This document shows, in pieces, positions 60,402 to 64,000 of a stretch of 64,000 nt of DNA. The stretch is from Melastoma dodecandrum (taxonomy: Eukaryota > Streptophyta > Magnoliopsida > Myrtales > Melastomataceae), in NCBI GenBank assembly GCA_029817715.1, contig JARUPY010000088.1, positions 372,001 through 436,000 on the forward strand, given 5' to 3'. How positions within the stretch are numbered: position 1 is the stretch's first letter; each line of letters opens with the position of its first letter. Below the pieces are notes generated by a model, which was not told where the DNA came from, searched no databases, and was given only the letters and a program-made list of their open reading frames with translations. A program made the position numbers and the translations under genes.

Positions 60402-62075
60402 CTCACGGGATTGATCCACGCGGAGAAGCCTGCGTTCATTCCCCACGGTAAAAATAAGAACCACACCACCCGGGCATGCAAACTGCTAATTAAGAAAAGA
60501 AAACCTGCAATGCTCCGGCAAATGACGCGGCCGCTAACAACGGGGTGACGTATCCGGTCGTGTACGTCAATAGCAGGCTTCCTCCGATTACAGGATCCTG
60601 CGATGAAGGAATGTTAATTGCCTCGGAAGTCAATATGTCTAGGATGCTAAATCAAAGGTAATGAACATACATGCTTGATCTGAAAGCAAGTTTAGCGTAG
60701 GCTACGATTGTTATTCATGTGATAAGGCTAGGCTTGCGAGTTAAGATGACTCGGTGTTACCTTAGAAGCAGCCACATATCCCAATAGAGTTGCTAAAACC
60801 GGCGTACTGCAAGGAGATGCGGCTAACGCAAAGGTAAGCCCGGCCAAATATGCTTGGACACCTGAAAATAGCAACAACGTTGCAATGAACAACTTAATTT
60901 AAAGGAAGATGAACAGAGATACTAGCAGAGAGCGAGAAATGCGATTCACTTGATGGAAAATTTGCAGCCACGGAGCGGGGATCAAAGTTGTCGAAAAATG
61001 AAGGGAGCTGTAGTTCAATTATCTGCAAACAAAATGTTCCAAAAATAATAACAGTCAACGTTGAAAAGAAGGACCTAACAGGATGTATACATGAAGGACT
61101 AATTAACCGAGGGAATGAAATCGAGTTTATTACCTCCAGCAGATTAAGACCCATGACAACAGCCAATGCAGAACCCCCCAGTGGTAAGCCTTGCCCTATC
61201 TGCCCATATGCCTTCCCAGCAAACGAGGCTCCAACTCCTAGCAGTGCTAAAGTGGTTGCTAATCCTAATGCGAATGCAATTGAGTCGCCAACTACCTAAC
61301 GGGCCAAAAATTGAGTAACATATAGTTGACAGGAGCAGGTTCGCACATCTGACTTATAAATAACCTTCCTGGTCAGTTAAATCAATTAGGCAGAGAAATC
61401 AGATATCAAAGGCCCAACTCGGCTTCAAAATCTTACCTCTGTCCTACTTTTCCCAGAACCGAAAGCCCCTTCATCATTTCAAGACAGGTAAACGAAGAGA
61501 AAATTATGTCAGACCAAACGACTCGACATTTAAGAAACAAGATTGTGCTACAGTTTCATGCTCATTGTGAAATCTGGAAGCTTACCTATATATCCCAATG
61601 TGAGTGGTAATACACTCAAAGTACAAGGGGAGAGACTGGTCACGAGTCCTGCCCCAAATATGACGGCCAAACTGCAGATTCCAACACGAGTGAGCCAATG
61701 GAAAAGGTACTCGAGTGAAACGAATGATAGAAGGTGTTAAAAAGAACCTAGTAAAACTGAGTGCTGATAGTTGGTCCTGCACAGCTTCGTTGGCCTGCTG
61801 TCCAGCTGAATACAGGAACCCTCCGAACCAATCTCCTAAACTTCCTTCAGCTATGGTGTACCACGAAGTAGCCAACTCCTGAGCAGAAGTGTCAAACGTG
61901 AGCAACAACAATGAGGCAATCAGAAGTAAAAACACTAAGGTCGCCAATAACCGACGTATACTAGAGAAATAAGCATAACAGAACTTTCGACATTTTGAAC
62001 ACGATGAAAAGCTCCTCACAGTCAAGTCTCGGGTACTTGCGGCCTTTGCAACATCAGTTGCGATCAAGTTTACAG
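60402..62075 (-). CDS. CCDA: Chloroplast CcdA (thylakoid thiol-disulfide transfer), 3' end disrupted
   Basis: CcdA passes reducing power across the thylakoid membrane for cytochrome c assembly. Exons seen: 61748-62075, 61586-61671, 61437-61468, 61134-61295, 60950-61022, 60761-60861, 60505-60597, 60402-60429. Motifs: [40 protein letters not shown] and [20 protein letters not shown] (the two redox Cys), [24 protein letters not shown]. The start codon is not fixed: the first exon drawn opens in frame at 62075, and an earlier exon must supply the Met and transit peptide (perhaps 62280-62320 or further right). Between the 60505-60597 and 60402-60429 exons the frame needs about 22 nt more (SLLSLR in relatives). 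After FSAWINPV the last exon is missing; the hAT begins 92 bp on. Confidence 0.82.
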
Positions 62076-62785
62076 CTGCAGTAACCCAAAAAAGGCAAGC
62101 AGCTGTAAGTGTAGTAGTTAGACAGTCAATTCCAACTCAAAACAGTGAATCAATGCGAAGCAGGTTGCCCTTTGACACAGCCGAAGAAGAATCAACATAC
62201 GTTGCAGGTCTTGGCAGACAATACTTGCCAAAATTAAGCAATTGCTATGATCTCTAATCAAACAGAAGCACAGTTGCTGACCACACACGATCACACACCA
62301 TCGTGAATGAGGAGGCATTAATAGGCAGGCGCAAACTTAATAGCAGACCCGAAATAGAAGTCCAGAGCGCCCAATTCCCGAAACCGGCGGGATCGACGGC
62401 CGACAAAGAGAGGGACGGGCGGAGACGCCGATCACCACCAACCGAACACACAACGCGTCTAACAGAGAGACAGGGGAGAGGAAGTGAAACTTCAAAAAAG
62501 GATCGAGGAGAGAGTGGGTTGCCGGGGAAGGGTAGAGGAAGAGCGCCGGCGCTCCAACCCCTCGTCGCCGCCCGGAGACAACAGTGAATAGTAGCGGAGG
62601 GAAATATAAAGTGGGAGGGGTGCCACGTCGTTGTTTATTGATGGGGAACAGAAAACGACAAATAACATCCCCAAAGCCACATACTCTCCCCACCTACACG
62701 CCTCCCCATAATAGTATTGCATCTGACTGAAGACGCATTACATGCTGATAAGCAGCAGTTAGTTCTTTATCTGTATCTTCTTGAT
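62076..62785. promoter_or_regulatory. ccdA 5' region and ALDH10 3' flank
   Basis: The left part should hold the ccdA first exon or leader; a candidate ATG frame runs 62118-62318. The part around 62450-62620 is GC-rich and purine-rich. The right end is the 3' flank of the aldehyde dehydrogenase. Confidence 0.35.
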
Positions 62786-64000
62786 TCATAGCTTGGAAGG
62801 CGGGTTGTACCATCCCCAGGGCTCATTTGATATGTACCGGGTGACCTGCTTCACTGTTAAGTAATTCTCCAGTCCCCTGATACAAAATTCCCAACCAATT
62901 CCTTTCTCGTTAGCATATGCAGAAATCTATGAGGCTGCCTCGTGATTCGGGAGGAAGGAGCGCGGAAACGTACCATTCCCCCAGTTCTCTACCAAAGCCG
63001 CTGCGTTTGTTCCCGCCCCACGGTGCCTGACAGAAACACGGCTGCGAACAGTTCACCCATACGATGCCGCAGCGGAAAGCCTACAACGCGGGCGGATGCA
63101 GATATAAATGGCATCAGCGAGTAAGAAGTTCTTCTCAAAGTATAGCTGGGAATAAGAAGATTAATTGTTCACCTGCGTCAACCGATCACACCTGTCCAGG
63201 TCATTGGATATTACAGCTGCTCCTAACCCATAGCTGCATGGATTCCACACTAAGATTTTAGGATCTCCAGATTCCGCACAATGCAGCCAGACTATGTTTT
63301 GCGTTAGGACTACACGGGAAAGAGATGGGAAACAAACACTCACTGTGTGTCGTTTGCTAGTTCGATGGCCTCTTCTTCTGTTTTGAATGTCTTGACACAG
63401 AGAACTGGCCCGAAGACTTCCTCTCTCCATATTTGCATCGATGTAGATACATCAGTAATGATGGTTGGCTCCAGGAAGTATCCCTTCTTCAAGTGCTGTG
63501 ATGGTTCCGATTAAAATAAAACATTTTCCCTGCTACCCAATGATGAATACTGAAAAGGGATGAGTCTTGCATTGTCGAGGGCAATTCATTACCTTTGGAC
63601 GACCTCCGCCGCTCAAAATAGTAGCACCTTCACTCTTAGCCGTCAAGATGAACTTCAATATTTTTTTGTACTGCAAAAAATTCAAACGACATTTGATTGA
63701 GCAAAACAATCAGGTTGGCCGTAACTCTTAACTCATATTTTTCCGAAAAAAAAATGTTGTATGCTTAACTCTCTAAATACATATTGTCTTTGTTCAAACA
63801 ACAATTTTAAATAAAGCAATATCAGCATATTTTATAAAAGGCCGGCATGTACTAATCTTAAGAATAAGAGCAAACTAACTAGAAAAATACTGATTGTTCC
63901 ACTTACCTGTCCTGCGCTAACGACGGGCCCTAACCTGCAACCTTCTTCCAGAGGATCAGAAATTCTGATGTTTTGGGTCCATCTAACCAGCCTCTCCAAA
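62786..64000 (-). CDS. ALDH10: Betaine aldehyde dehydrogenase (ALDH10), partial, peroxisomal
   Basis: The gene runs off the right edge; only the C-terminal part is seen. Exons: 63907-64000 (continues), 63593-63670, 63344-63495, 63173-63233, 62974-63080, 62786-62876. Motifs: [113 protein letters not shown]. The protein ends PPSKL: Ser-Lys-Leu at the C terminus is the classic peroxisomal signal. ALDH10 enzymes oxidise betaine aldehyde and other aminoaldehydes with NAD. One substitution stands out: FRCGIVWVN, where relatives have an acidic residue two places before Gly. The catalytic Cys and N terminus lie outside the window. Confidence 0.92.

Overview
The window is nuclear DNA of a flowering plant, most likely a dicot. 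Its genes carry many short introns, and the gene set is plant-specific: a type-A response regulator, a DUF4228 protein, a plant LIM protein, a class I formin, MNS5 and ALDH10. MULE, hAT, LINE, SINE-like and TRIM elements sit between and inside the genes. The species cannot be named from the sequence. All exon models were drawn by hand from splice signals, phase and remembered family motifs.

Layout. 0.09-0.74 kb: a hairpin MULE. 1.2-18.0 kb (minus): a 41-exon callose synthase with a LINE tail and a TRIM LTR in its introns. 18.1-22.1 kb: a second MULE of the same family, carrying a MURA-like N-terminal ORF and a broken plant mobile domain gene. 24.9-28.8 kb (plus): a nucleobase-ascorbate transporter. 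32.4-33.2 kb (plus): a myristoylatable DUF4228 gene. 35.4-36.6 kb (minus): a LIM pseudogene. 37.4-38.4 kb (minus): an SDH7-like gene, head-to-head with a DCC/DUF393 gene (38.7-40.2 kb, plus). 40.4-44.0 kb (minus): MNS5, head-to-head with an S6 kinase (44.5-46.5 kb, plus) that has a frame break near its N terminus. 48.6-49.9 kb (minus): a 1R-MYB gene. 50.7-51.0 kb (plus): a 58-residue membrane protein. 51.3-53.7 kb (minus): a formin. 54.9-55.9 kb (minus): a type-A response regulator. 57.1-60.3 kb: an intact hAT transposon with inverted repeats of about 450 bp. 60.4-62.1 kb (minus): chloroplast CcdA, whose 3' end is interrupted by the hAT. 62.8-64.0 kb (minus): the 3' part of an ALDH10 gene with a peroxisomal SKL end.

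The cellular genes are an ordinary neighbourhood, not a pathway cluster. They cover callose deposition, nucleobase transport, mitochondrial complex II, ER glycoprotein quality control, TOR signalling, actin nucleation, cytokinin signalling, thylakoid thiol transfer and betaine aldehyde oxidation. The most interesting material is the mobile DNA. One MULE family flanks both ends of the callose synthase gene. One member is almost a pure hairpin and another carries a plant mobile domain with two C-to-T type nonsense codons. The hAT has an inverted copy of its own transposase 3' end at its 5' end, and appears to have landed in the last exon of ccdA with loss of exon sequence.
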